Assembly (NCBI RefSeq): GCF_009707385.1
Contig: NZ_CP046115.1
Coordinates: forward strand, 2,046,001-2,110,000
Direction: 5' to 3'
Length of the DNA stretch: 64,000 bases
Origin: Klebsiella oxytoca
Lineage (GTDB): Bacteria > Pseudomonadota > Gammaproteobacteria > Enterobacterales > Enterobacteriaceae
Below are positions 17,274 to 25,860 of this stretch, piece by piece. The notes under the pieces were generated by a model. It searched no databases and was not told the origin of the DNA. It saw only the letters and a list, made by a program, of their open reading frames with translations. How positions within the stretch are numbered: the first letter of the stretch is position 1; each line of letters starts with the position of its first letter. The position numbers and the translations under genes were made by a program.

Positions 17274-18347
17274 ATGTACACCGACCAAACGCTAGAGTTC
17301 GAGAAGGTTGAAACTAGCAACGGTACCTGCAGAAACGAAATAGCTCTCTTTCTGCAGAATAATGGATTAGGCATTGACGATGACATTGAACAGTTCGTTG
17401 TCGCACGTTGCAATCGGCAGCTGGTAGCCTGCGCCGGGCTTGCGGGTAATACGTTAAAATGCATTGCGGTTGCGAGAGAATGGCGCGGGACAGCCTTAGG
17501 CCTGAAAATAATTCATGAAGCGGAGCTACAGGCTATTCAGAACGGTGAACATCAGCTATTTCTCCTGACTTGTCCGGATAATGTTCGATCATTCCAGGGA
17601 TGCGGATTTTATCCTTTGGTCACCCTCGATAATCAGGCAACCCTGATGGAGAATTCGCCCGTCGGCATCCATCGTTACTGCCGGCAGCTGCGGAGCCAGC
17701 ATTTGGTAACGGCCGAGAATGTTGGCGGGATTGTGATGAATGCAAATCCTTTTACATTGGGGCATCAGTATCTCATTGAGCAGGCCGCAAAAGCATGCGA
17801 CTGGCTGCATGTCTTTGTCGTCGAAGAGGATCTGTCCACGTTTTCTTTTCGGCAGCGGTTTGCCATGGTTCAGGATGGGTCGCGGCATATACCTAATATC
17901 ACGGTTCATCCCGGCTCAAAATATATTATTTCCCGCGGAACGTTTCCCGGTTACTTTCTCAAAGAAAAACAGATCATTAATGAGGTGTATGCTGCAATAG
18001 ATTTGATTATGTTCCGGCGTTACATCGCACCGGCCTTAAATATTAATCAGCGTTTTGTAGGTACGGAGCCATTCTGTAAAGTGACCGCGCAATATAATTG
18101 CGCAATGCATCACTGGCTGGAGGATGAGATGACAATACCGGCGGCCAGTATCAAGGTTAACGAGATTCAGAGGATGACCGATAGTAATAATTTACCGATA
18201 TCCGCCTCGGCGGTCAGGCGCTTATTAAGTAAAGAAGATCTTCCGGCGGTTAAATGTATGGTGCCAGCCAGTACCATGCCTTACTTATATACATGGTTAT
18301 CAGCGAATCAATCTAAGCAGCCAGATTTAGATATGGCCGATGCTTAA
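17274..18347 (+). CDS. citC: Citrate lyase ligase (acetate:CoA-like SH-ligase) CitC
   Basis: A 357-residue [citrate (pro-3S)-lyase] ligase. It activates citrate lyase by ATP-dependent acetylation of the thiol on the acyl carrier subunit. The N-terminal third is a GNAT-like domain and the remainder a nucleotidyltransferase domain with NANPFTLGHQYLIEQA (HxGH-type ATP site) and the ISASAVRRLL signature near the C-terminus. The ATG at 17274 has AGGAG at good distance; an in-frame ATG at 17256 would contain that site. It opens the cit block in the order C-D-E-F-X-G, the order of the E. coli anaerobic citrate cluster. It is followed 24 bp later by citD. Confidence 0.93.
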   Translation: MYTDQTLEFEKVETSNGTCRNEIALFLQNNGLGIDDDIEQFVVARCNRQLVACAGLAGNTLKCIAVAREWRGTALGLKIIHEAELQAIQNGEHQLFLLTCPDNVRSFQGCGFYPLVTLDNQATLMENSPVGIHRYCRQLRSQHLVTAENVGGIVMNANPFTLGHQYLIEQAAKACDWLHVFVVEEDLSTFSFRQRFAMVQDGSRHIPNITVHPGSKYIISRGTFPGYFLKEKQIINEVYAAIDLIMFRRYIAPALNINQRFVGTEPFCKVTAQYNCAMHHWLEDEMTIPAASIKVNEIQRMTDSNNLPISASAVRRLLSKEDLPAVKCMVPASTMPYLYTWLSANQSKQPDLDMADA

Positions 18348-18371
18348 TAAATAATTGTTCAGGAAGTTTAT

Positions 18372-18662
18372 ATGAAAATATTAAAAGCGGCAATTGCCGG
18401 GACGCTGGAATCCAGCGACCTGGTGGTCAAAGTCAGCCCATATGATGATGGACTCGATATCACTATCAACAGCGAAGTGTACAAACAATTTGGTGAACAG
18501 ATTACTGCGGTGGTGAATGAAACTCTTGCCGCATTAAATATCACACAGGGCCAGATTATTGTTGAGGATAAGGGTGCGCTGGATTGTGTTATCCGCGCCA
18601 GAATTCAGGCTGCGATTCTCCGGGGAACGGACAGCAACGAAATTGCGTGGGAAAAATTATGA
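18372..18662 (+). CDS. citD: Citrate lyase acyl carrier (gamma) subunit CitD
   Basis: A 96-residue acyl carrier protein of citrate lyase. The conserved [11 protein letters not shown] segment carries Ser14, the attachment site of the phosphoribosyl-dephospho-CoA prosthetic group, and [18 protein letters not shown] is the family's C-terminal signature. It carries the acetyl or citryl thioester between the alpha and beta subunits. Its stop overlaps the start of citE by 4 nt, pointing to coupled translation. Confidence 0.95.
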   Translation: MKILKAAIAGTLESSDLVVKVSPYDDGLDITINSEVYKQFGEQITAVVNETLAALNITQGQIIVEDKGALDCVIRARIQAAILRGTDSNEIAWEKL

Positions 18663-19537
18663 TGAAGAAATTACGTCGCAGTATGCTTTTTTTGCCGGGT
18701 TCAAGCGCCGCCATGCTGTCCACGGCGTTTATTTATAAACCCGACTCAATTATGTTTGACCTGGAAGATGCGGTCTCCTTAAAAGAGAAAGATAGTGCAC
18801 GGCTGCTGGTTTTTCATGCTCTACAGCATCCTATGTATAAAGATATCGAAACTGTTGTCAGGATTAATCCGCTGAGTACACCGTTTGGCTTAAAAGATCT
18901 CGAAGCGGCAGTGCGCGCCGGCGTGGATGTTATCCGTTTACCCAAAACCGATACCCCGGAAGATATTTATCAGCTTGAGCGTGAAATTGTCCGTATTGAA
19001 GAGAGCTGCGGTCGGCCGGTTGGATCTACACAGCTAATGGCGGCAATTGAGTCGGCGGTGGGCGTCATTAACGCCGTCGCTATCGCCAGGTCATCTGAAC
19101 GCCTGATGGGTATTGCGCTGGCGGCTTTCGATTACGTAATGGATATGCAAACGGAACGCGGAGACGGTACCGAACTATTTTATGCGCGCTGTGCGGTATT
19201 ACACGCGGCCCGCGGGGCTGGTATTGATGCGTTCGATGTGGTGTATGCCGACATTAATGATGAAGCAGGCTTTTTAAAAGAAGTGGATTTGATTAAACGT
19301 ATGGGCTTTAACGGCAAATCGCTTATTAATCCACGGCAGATAGAGATTTTACATAATGCCTATGCGCCCACCCAGGAAGAAGTTGATTACGCAGAGCGTG
19401 TTATTGCCGCGGCTGAAGAAGGAGAGCGCAGCGGACTTGGGGTGATTTCACTGAACGGCAAAATGATCGACGCGCCGATCATCAACCATGCCCGGGTGGT
19501 TATTGAACGTAAAAATGCCTCCGGCATTCGTCAGTAA
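18659..19537 (+). CDS. citE: Citrate (citryl-ACP) lyase beta subunit CitE
   Basis: A 292-residue HpcH/HpaI-type TIM-barrel lyase that splits citryl-ACP into acetyl-ACP and oxaloacetate. Motifs are [15 protein letters not shown] at the start, [20 protein letters not shown] with a metal-binding Asp/Glu, [12 protein letters not shown], and [22 protein letters not shown]. The start ATG overlaps citD by 4 nt, with a second ATG directly after it. Neither this sequence nor its neighbours allow citrate to be told from citramalate or methylcitrate as substrate; citramalate lyase subunits are homologous. Confidence 0.93.
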   Translation: MMKKLRRSMLFLPGSSAAMLSTAFIYKPDSIMFDLEDAVSLKEKDSARLLVFHALQHPMYKDIETVVRINPLSTPFGLKDLEAAVRAGVDVIRLPKTDTPEDIYQLEREIVRIEESCGRPVGSTQLMAAIESAVGVINAVAIARSSERLMGIALAAFDYVMDMQTERGDGTELFYARCAVLHAARGAGIDAFDVVYADINDEAGFLKEVDLIKRMGFNGKSLINPRQIEILHNAYAPTQEEVDYAERVIAAAEEGERSGLGVISLNGKMIDAPIINHARVVIERKNASGIRQ

Positions 19538-19570
19538 TCTCTATTCAGCCTTTAGCAACAGGATTTAACG

Positions 19571-21091
19571 ATGAGTCTATTAACTGAAGCACTGCATAAT
19601 ATATCCGGCGTCCAGCATAAATATGAGGTATTTTCCGGCGCAAATATCCATACGCCTTATCTTGCGGATACCCGGCAAAAATACCAGCGCAAGCTTTTCG
19701 ACACCCTGGATGATGTCTTATCGCGCTGCGATTTACGTGATGGTATGACCGTCTCATTTCATCACGCCTTCCGCGAGGGAGATAAAGTTATTAACTACGT
19801 TATGGCTAAGCTGGCGGAAAAAGGCTTACGAGGGCTGACGCTGGCTTCAAGCTCTCTGATGACCTGCAATGCTCCGCTGATTGAGCATATTAAACAAGGC
19901 GTTATTAGCAAAATTTATACCTCCGGGATGCGCGGTGAATTAGCAGATGCTATTTCACACGGCCTGATGGAGGAGCCGGTGCAGATTCATTCGCACGGCG
20001 GTAGAGTTAATTTGATTGAAAAGGGTGAGATTAATATCGATGTCGCTTTTTTAGCCGTCTCCTGCTGCGATGAATATGGCAATGCCAGCGGCAGCGGCGG
20101 TAAATCCCGGTGCGGCTCGCTCGGCTACGCCATGGTTGATGCAAAATATGCCAAAAAGGTTGTTTTGCTAACGGAAAGCATTGAGCCGTTTCCCTATATG
20201 CCTGCCAGCATTATTCAGGATCAGGTCGATTATATTGTCAAAATCGACAGCGTTGGCGACCCGGCTAAAATCAGCGTCGGCGCCGCACGGGTAACCAGTA
20301 ACCCGCGCGAATTGATGATCGCGCGCTCCGCGGCGGACGTCATTGAGCACTCCGGCTATTTTCGCGACGGCTTTTCGTTGCAAACGGGTTCAGGAGCCGC
20401 CTCTACCGCCTGCACGCGATTTCTGGAATCGCGCATGAGGAAGCACAATATTGTCGCCAGATTTGCCTTAGGCGGCATTACCGGCAGCATCGTGGATCTG
20501 CATGAAAAAGGGCTCATTACTAAGCTGCTGGATACCCAAAGTTTTGATGGCGCGGCGGGAGATTCGCTGGCGAAAAACCCGAACCACGTTGAAATCTCGA
20601 CCAGCGTTTACGCGAATCCTGCCGCTAAAGCTGCCTGCTGCGATCGGGTTGATGTCGTCATCTTAAGCGCGCTGGAAATTGATACGGATTTTAACGTCAA
20701 CGTACTAACCGGTTCCGACGGCGTGATGCGCGGCGCATCCGGCGGGCATTGCGATGTCGCCGCGGCCGCAAATTTAACTATCGTAGTCGCTCCGCTGATC
20801 CGCAGCCGTATTCCTACCGTCGTCAGGCACGTCACCACGCGCGTGACTCCGGGAGAGAGCATCGATGTGCTGGTTACCGACCACGGTATTGCCGTGAATC
20901 CCGCTCGCCCGGAAGTCAAAGAGAGACTGACTGCGGCTGGTTTACCGGTCGTTGATATCGAGGCGCTTTATCAGAAATCGCTGGTGATTTCTGGCGAACC
21001 CAAACCGATTGAGTTTACTTCGCGCATTGTTGGCGTAGTGCGCTACCGCGATGGCAGCGTCATTGATGTGGTAAGGCAGGTAAAAGAATGA
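19571..21091 (+). CDS. citF: Citrate lyase alpha subunit (acetyl-ACP:citrate ACP-transferase) CitF
   Basis: A 506-residue CoA-transferase-like subunit that exchanges acetate for citrate on the acyl carrier protein. Recognisable parts are TVSFHHAFREGDKVINYVM near residue 60, GKSRCGSLGYAMVDAKYAKKVV, SLQTGSGAASTACTRFLESRM and DFNVNVLTGSDGVMRGASGGH, and the length fits other CitF proteins. It lies 33 bp after citE and overlaps citX by 4 nt, so D-E-F-X-G form one translational block. Confidence 0.95.
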   Translation: MSLLTEALHNISGVQHKYEVFSGANIHTPYLADTRQKYQRKLFDTLDDVLSRCDLRDGMTVSFHHAFREGDKVINYVMAKLAEKGLRGLTLASSSLMTCNAPLIEHIKQGVISKIYTSGMRGELADAISHGLMEEPVQIHSHGGRVNLIEKGEINIDVAFLAVSCCDEYGNASGSGGKSRCGSLGYAMVDAKYAKKVVLLTESIEPFPYMPASIIQDQVDYIVKIDSVGDPAKISVGAARVTSNPRELMIARSAADVIEHSGYFRDGFSLQTGSGAASTACTRFLESRMRKHNIVARFALGGITGSIVDLHEKGLITKLLDTQSFDGAAGDSLAKNPNHVEISTSVYANPAAKAACCDRVDVVILSALEIDTDFNVNVLTGSDGVMRGASGGHCDVAAAANLTIVVAPLIRSRIPTVVRHVTTRVTPGESIDVLVTDHGIAVNPARPEVKERLTAAGLPVVDIEALYQKSLVISGEPKPIEFTSRIVGVVRYRDGSVIDVVRQVKE

Positions 21092-21636
21092 TCGACGAAA
21101 CGACAACAGCCTCATGCGTACACCTCACCCTTGAGGAAGTGCTGAAAGCCAGAGAAGCGCGGGCGAGCGTGCAGCAAGCCTGGCTGCTCCGGTACGGACA
21201 GCCGATGGTATCAACAACGCTCGTTTGGCCCGGTGAGGTAAAAGATACGCCGCTCGCCCGGCAGGTGATGGCAGAGGCGACGGAAGCGCTTAGCCAGCTG
21301 CTGCGCAAGCACCGATGGGCTGTCTCCAGGCACGAAGTCCGTTTTCAGCCCACCGGACCTGAAGCGTTCTGGTCCATCCCGGCGCCAGCCTGGATGATAA
21401 AGCACGTTACGGCGCATCTTGAAGACAACCATCCGCTCGGGCGTCTGTGGGATATCGATGTTTTTTGCCCAAAATCCGGATTAATAACGCGCAGCGCGAT
21501 CCGTCAGCCGATGCGCAGATGCTTCATTTGCAGTGAACCAGCCCACGTCTGCTCCCGGATACGCCGCCATTCGCAGAATGAACTTGCGCAAGTGATTGAG
21601 GATTTAACCTATGACTACTTTAGCGGTCAGCGTTGA
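21088..21636 (+). CDS. citX: Apo-citrate lyase phosphoribosyl-dephospho-CoA transferase CitX
   Basis: A 182-residue holo-ACP synthase for citrate lyase. It transfers 2'-(5''-triphosphoribosyl)-3'-dephospho-CoA to the serine of CitD. The ending RRCFICSEPAHVCSRIRRHS, with its Cys and His residues, is the family hallmark, and DIDVFCP is conserved in the middle. It starts within the citF stop (ATGA) and overlaps citG by 26 nt. CitX and CitG are separate proteins here, as in E. coli and Klebsiella, not fused. Confidence 0.93.
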   Translation: MIDETTTASCVHLTLEEVLKAREARASVQQAWLLRYGQPMVSTTLVWPGEVKDTPLARQVMAEATEALSQLLRKHRWAVSRHEVRFQPTGPEAFWSIPAPAWMIKHVTAHLEDNHPLGRLWDIDVFCPKSGLITRSAIRQPMRRCFICSEPAHVCSRIRRHSQNELAQVIEDLTYDYFSGQR

Positions 21637-22483
21637 ACAGGTTGAGCAGAGACAAAGCATTGCCTGGCTGGCCGCCGAGGCGATGTATCGGGAAGTTAAA
21701 TTAACGCCTAAGCCCGGTCTGGTCGATGGTGAGAATAATGGCGCGCATCGGGATATGAACATCGCGCTATTTATGGCCAGTATTAGCGCCGTCTCGCCCT
21801 GGTTTCCTCGCTTTTTTGAACAGGGAAAAGCCACGGCGGGTTTGCCTGCTCCCCAGACGTTATTAGCGATAAGGCCTATTGGGCTGGCGTGCGAACAGGC
21901 GATGTTCAAAGCCACGGGCGGTATAAACACCCACAAAGGAGGCATTTTTTCCCTCGGAATTCTGTGCGCTGCCGCAGGACGCCTTGTTAAAGCAAACCAG
22001 ATGCTCAGCCAGCGTAATCTGTGCCGGGAAACCAAAGCGATGTGTGCGGGGCTGGTTCACCAGGAACTGACCAAAAATAGCTCCGCCAAAACGAAAGGCG
22101 AGCATATTTTTCAGAACCATGGGCTTAGCGGAGCGCGGGGCGAGGCTGAGAACGGCTTTTATACCGTCAGGCAGTTCGGGCTGCCGCAGTGGCAAAAATC
22201 GCTGCGGGAAGGGGGATCGGAGCAGGATGCGCTACTCAGGATGCTGCTGGCACTGATGGCATTTAATCCCGATACCAATGTGGTTTCCCGGGGCGGGCTA
22301 CGCGGCCTGAAATATGTGCAGCGCTATGCAAAAAGAGTGCTGAAGATAAAAAACTTATCGGGTGAGAGGCTCAGAAAAGCGCTGGTAAACATGGATAAGG
22401 CTCTTATTGAAAAAAATATTAGTCCTGGCGGCAGTGCGGATCTCCTTGCCGTTGGCTGGGTACTTTCCCATTACCCGGTCTGA
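21611..22483 (+). CDS. citG: Triphosphoribosyl-dephospho-CoA synthase CitG
   Basis: A 290-residue enzyme that condenses ATP with dephospho-CoA to form the prosthetic group precursor for citrate lyase. Motifs are AMYREVKLTPKPGLVDGENNGAHRDM, the metal-binding TGGINTHKGGIFSLGILCAAAGRL and PDTNVVSRGGLRGL, and the ending NISPGGSADLLAVGW. It overlaps citX and is followed 32 bp later by a small hydrolase gene. With CitX and CitC present, the cluster contains everything needed to mature its own citrate lyase. Confidence 0.94.
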   Translation: MTTLAVSVEQVEQRQSIAWLAAEAMYREVKLTPKPGLVDGENNGAHRDMNIALFMASISAVSPWFPRFFEQGKATAGLPAPQTLLAIRPIGLACEQAMFKATGGINTHKGGIFSLGILCAAAGRLVKANQMLSQRNLCRETKAMCAGLVHQELTKNSSAKTKGEHIFQNHGLSGARGEAENGFYTVRQFGLPQWQKSLREGGSEQDALLRMLLALMAFNPDTNVVSRGGLRGLKYVQRYAKRVLKIKNLSGERLRKALVNMDKALIEKNISPGGSADLLAVGWVLSHYPV

Positions 22484-22515
22484 CAGACGGTACTGAACGA
22501 GGAGAGGAAGACTTT

Positions 22516-23082
22516 ATGACTACGCAACGTCTGGAACAGCTAAGTGAGATGTTCACGATTATTCTGGTGCCGGGCCTGAGAGACAGTGATGAGCATCACT
22601 GGCAAAGTTGCTGGAGTCGTCGTTTTCCTTTTTGGAAACGGATAAGCCAGCGAAACTGGCTGGAACCTGACATTGATGCCTGGATATCCGCTATTCGTCG
22701 GGAGCTGGCTACCTGTCAACTCCCGGCCGTGCTGGTCGGCCACAGCTTTGGGGCGCTTGCATCGTGTCGTCTGATTCAGACGCAAAAGATGAATATAGCG
22801 GGCGTCGTCATGGTGGCTCCCGCAGAGCCATCGCTCTTCGAACTGGAAGAAGCGGTACTTCCGGAGAAATTGCCAACGCCCAGCCTTATGTTTGTGAGCC
22901 GCAACGATCCGTTAATGTCTTTTAAACGTGCCCGGTTCTGGGCTGAATGCTGGGGAGGTCATTTAATTGATCTTGGCGACGCCGGTCATATTAATGCTGA
23001 GTCTGGATTCGGCGACTGGAATTATGGTCTGGAACAGCTGGCTGAATTTTGTGAAGGCTTGCCGCAATATATTAATAAATGA
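22516..23082 (+). CDS. RBBP9/YdeN-family alpha/beta serine hydrolase
   Basis: A 188-residue small alpha/beta hydrolase. The oxyanion strand is IILVPGLRDSDEHHWQSCW, the nucleophile elbow VLVGHSFGALASC has Ser at GHSFG, and NDPLMSF and GDAGHIN supply the acid and His of the triad. This is the RBBP9/YdeN layout. A GGAGAGGAAG ribosome binding site precedes the ATG at 22516. Members have no firm physiological role. Its place between citG and the aconitase gene suggests a task in the pathway, such as thioester hydrolysis (a deacetylase that switches citrate lyase off) or cleanup of a lactone. That is speculation. Confidence 0.78.
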   Translation: MTTQRLEQLSEMFTIILVPGLRDSDEHHWQSCWSRRFPFWKRISQRNWLEPDIDAWISAIRRELATCQLPAVLVGHSFGALASCRLIQTQKMNIAGVVMVAPAEPSLFELEEAVLPEKLPTPSLMFVSRNDPLMSFKRARFWAECWGGHLIDLGDAGHINAESGFGDWNYGLEQLAEFCEGLPQYINK

Positions 23083-23151
23083 TTTTTAGCAACCGATTAT
23101 CTCTATTACATGAACAACTTTCAGATAAATAATATCTGAGCCGGAGAGCAT

Positions 23152-25752
23152 ATGTTAGAAGCTTATAATAAGCATGTGGCAGAACGTGCTGCGAAAAATA
23201 TTCCGCCGAAGCCGTTAAGCGCTGAACAAACGCAAGAGTTAATTTCATTATTAATCAGCAACGAGTGCGATGATAAAAACACTCTTGTACAGCTGTTGAC
23301 GCATCGCGTACCGCCGGGGGTGGATCCAGCGGCGAAGATTAAAGCGGATTTCCTCTATCAGCAGGTTAAAGAAGAACACCCGGCGCCGGTTATTGCCCCT
23401 CAACGGGCAATTGAACTGCTGGGCACGATGCAGGGCGGTTATAATGTTCAACCGCTGATTGACTTACTGGACGATCCCCGTTGGGCGAACAGCGCCGCGG
23501 AGCAATTAAGCACCACGCTGCTTATTTTTGAAAAATTTAAGGATGTTGAAGAAAAAGCAAAGCAAGGAAATGTCCAGGCGCAGAAAGTTATCCAGTCATG
23601 GGCCAACGCCGAGTGGTTTTTACGACGTCCGGAGCTGCCTGAGAAAATCACGCTGAAAGTATTTAAAGTGACAGGGGAAACCAATACCGATGATTTATCG
23701 CCGGCGCCCGAAGCGTGGTCACGCCCGGATATTCCTCTGCATGCGCTTTCCATGCTGTGTAATCCGCGCGACGGCGTAAGCCCGGATGAACCCGGAAGCC
23801 GAGGGCCAATCCAGCAGCTAGAGCAGCTGAAGGAAGAGGGCTATCCGCTGGTTTACGTCGGGGATGTCGTCGGCACCGGCAGTTCACGAAAATCGGCAAC
23901 TAACTCTATTTTATGGCATCTTGGCAACGATATCCCCTGGGTGCCGAATAAGCGAAGCGGCGGCTTCGTTGTTGGCGGAAATATTGCCCCCATCTTTTTC
24001 AATACTCTGGAGGATTCCGGCGCGCTGCCGCTAGAAATGGATGTCTCCGGGCTATCAACGGGAATGCTGATTGACCTCTATCCTTATCAGGGCGAAATTC
24101 GCGAAAACCACAGCCAGCGGCATATCACCTCGTTTTCCTTGAAAACGGACGTGCTGCTTGATGAAGTTCGCGCCGGAGGACGTATTCCGCTCATCATTGG
24201 CAGGAGTCTGACGGCGAGAGCGCGCGAATCGCTGGATCTGGCGCCCTCCGAGGTCTTCCGCCAGCCAAAAGCGCCGTCACCTTCGGTGGCAGGTTTTACG
24301 CTGGCGCAGAAAATAGTGGGCAGAGCCTGCGGCGTAGCCGGGATCCGTCCCGGACAGTACTGCGAGCCGCGGGTGACCACCGTTGGCTCTCAGGACACTA
24401 CCGGAGGAATGACGCGCGATGAGCTGACCGATCTGGCCTGCCTGAGCTTTTCAGCGGATCTGGTTATGCAATCTTTTTGTCACACCTCGGCCTATCCGAA
24501 ACCGGTTGATGTGAAGCTACATGAAACGTTGCCTGAGTTCATCAGCCGCCGGAACGGCGTGGCGCTGAAGCCGGGTGATGGCATCATCCACTCCTGGCTA
24601 AACCGTATGCTTATTCCTGATACCGTGGGGACCGGAGCGGATTCTCATACCCGTTTTCCGCTCGGCATCTCTTTCCCCGGCGGCTCCGGGCTGGTGGCTT
24701 TTGCGGCGGCGACGGGCATTATGCCGCTGGATATGCCGGAGTCGGTGCTGGTTCGTTTTAAGGGCGAAATGCAAAAAGGGATCACCCTGCGCGATCTGGT
24801 CCACGCCATCCCGCTCTACGCTATCAAGCAGGGTTTGCTGACGGTGGAGAAAAAAAATAAGGTCAATATTTTCTCCGGCCGCATCCTCGAAATCGAAGGG
24901 CTCGGAATGCTGAAAGTAGAGCAGGCTTTTGAGCTGGCCGACGCCTCCGCCGAACGCTCTGCCGCGGCATGCGTGCTACGTCTTGAAGAAGAGAACGTTG
25001 CCGAATACCTGCGCTCCAACGTTACTCTGTTACGCTGGATGATAAATCAGGGTTATGAGAATGCGGCGACGCTGGAGCGGCGGATTGCTGAAATTGAGGC
25101 GTGGCTGGAAAATCCGTCTCTGCTGGCTGCCGATGAGAACGCCGAATATGCCGCGGTCATTGAGATCGATCTGGCGGAAATAGGCGAACCAATCGTATGC
25201 GCGCCGAACGATCCGGATGATGCCCGCCTGCTGTCGGAAGTCGCCCGTTCGCCGATAGATGAAGTGTTTATTGGCTCCTGTATGACCAATATTGGCCATT
25301 TCCGGGCAGCCGGTAAAATTATTGCCGAGGCCACTGAGATACCCGTACGGCTGTGGCTGGCTCCGCCGACCAAAATGGATGCGCGTCAGCTTTCCAGCGA
25401 AGGCTATTACAATAAGTTTATTAAGGCGGGAGCCAGAATCGAACCAGCCGGCTGCTCTTTATGTATGGGAAATCAGGCCCGGGTCCGCCAGGGAAGTTCG
25501 GTTGTTTCAACCTCCACGCGTAACTTCCCGAATCGTCTGGGCACCGATGCGAAAGTCTTTCTGGCATCGGCGGAGCTCAGCGCGGTGGCGGCTATGATAG
25601 GCAAGATGCCGACCGTTGAACAATATTTCTGGCATATGGATAAAATTAATGAAACGCGTGACGATACTTATCGTTACCTTAACTTTGATCGGCTGCCTGA
25701 ATATCAGTCAACAAACGAGCATGAAAATATTATTCAAAAATTCTCTGGCTAA
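23152..25752 (+). CDS. Second aconitase B (AcnB paralogue)
   Basis: An 866-residue bifunctional-type aconitate hydratase collinear over its whole length with E. coli AcnB (865 residues). It has the N-terminal HEAT-like domain ([28 protein letters not shown]), the swivel domain ([20 protein letters not shown]) and the catalytic domains. The [4Fe-4S] ligands are in place: Cys710 (GSCMTNIGH), Cys768 and Cys771 (GCSLCMGN). Serine and Arg active-site loops ([20 protein letters not shown]) are kept. It converts citrate, cis-aconitate and isocitrate into each other. It is visibly diverged from the housekeeping AcnB, chiefly at the C-terminal end, and sits in a catabolic operon. It should feed citrate to the adjoining lyase. 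Confidence 0.93.
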   Translation: MLEAYNKHVAERAAKNIPPKPLSAEQTQELISLLISNECDDKNTLVQLLTHRVPPGVDPAAKIKADFLYQQVKEEHPAPVIAPQRAIELLGTMQGGYNVQPLIDLLDDPRWANSAAEQLSTTLLIFEKFKDVEEKAKQGNVQAQKVIQSWANAEWFLRRPELPEKITLKVFKVTGETNTDDLSPAPEAWSRPDIPLHALSMLCNPRDGVSPDEPGSRGPIQQLEQLKEEGYPLVYVGDVVGTGSSRKSATNSILWHLGNDIPWVPNKRSGGFVVGGNIAPIFFNTLEDSGALPLEMDVSGLSTGMLIDLYPYQGEIRENHSQRHITSFSLKTDVLLDEVRAGGRIPLIIGRSLTARARESLDLAPSEVFRQPKAPSPSVAGFTLAQKIVGRACGVAGIRPGQYCEPRVTTVGSQDTTGGMTRDELTDLACLSFSADLVMQSFCHTSAYPKPVDVKLHETLPEFISRRNGVALKPGDGIIHSWLNRMLIPDTVGTGADSHTRFPLGISFPGGSGLVAFAAATGIMPLDMPESVLVRFKGEMQKGITLRDLVHAIPLYAIKQGLLTVEKKNKVNIFSGRILEIEGLGMLKVEQAFELADASAERSAAACVLRLEEENVAEYLRSNVTLLRWMINQGYENAATLERRIAEIEAWLENPSLLAADENAEYAAVIEIDLAEIGEPIVCAPNDPDDARLLSEVARSPIDEVFIGSCMTNIGHFRAAGKIIAEATEIPVRLWLAPPTKMDARQLSSEGYYNKFIKAGARIEPAGCSLCMGNQARVRQGSSVVSTSTRNFPNRLGTDAKVFLASAELSAVAAMIGKMPTVEQYFWHMDKINETRDDTYRYLNFDRLPEYQSTNEHENIIQKFSG

Positions 25753-25796
25753 TTCCTTAATACATTAATTATTAACAGTGAATAGCTCACTGGTTT

Positions 25797-25828
25797 AGCA
25801 GAAGCTTCGGAAGAAAGAGGCTTCTGCT
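25797..25828 (+). terminator. Hairpin between acnB paralogue and DASS transporter
   Basis: A 9-bp perfect stem (AGCAGAAGC with GCTTCTGCT) and 14-nt loop, no long T-run. It is probably an attenuator that lowers transporter expression relative to the enzymes, or an mRNA-protecting hairpin. Confidence 0.5.
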
Positions 25829-25860
25829 TATAACGACACGGATCGTAGCTGAGGTGAAGC

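Noticed and set aside
25797..25828. End of the tricarboxylate operon at the hairpin before the DASS gene
   Set aside because: No T-run follows, and the DASS gene is functionally and directionally part of the cluster, so partial attenuation is more likely.
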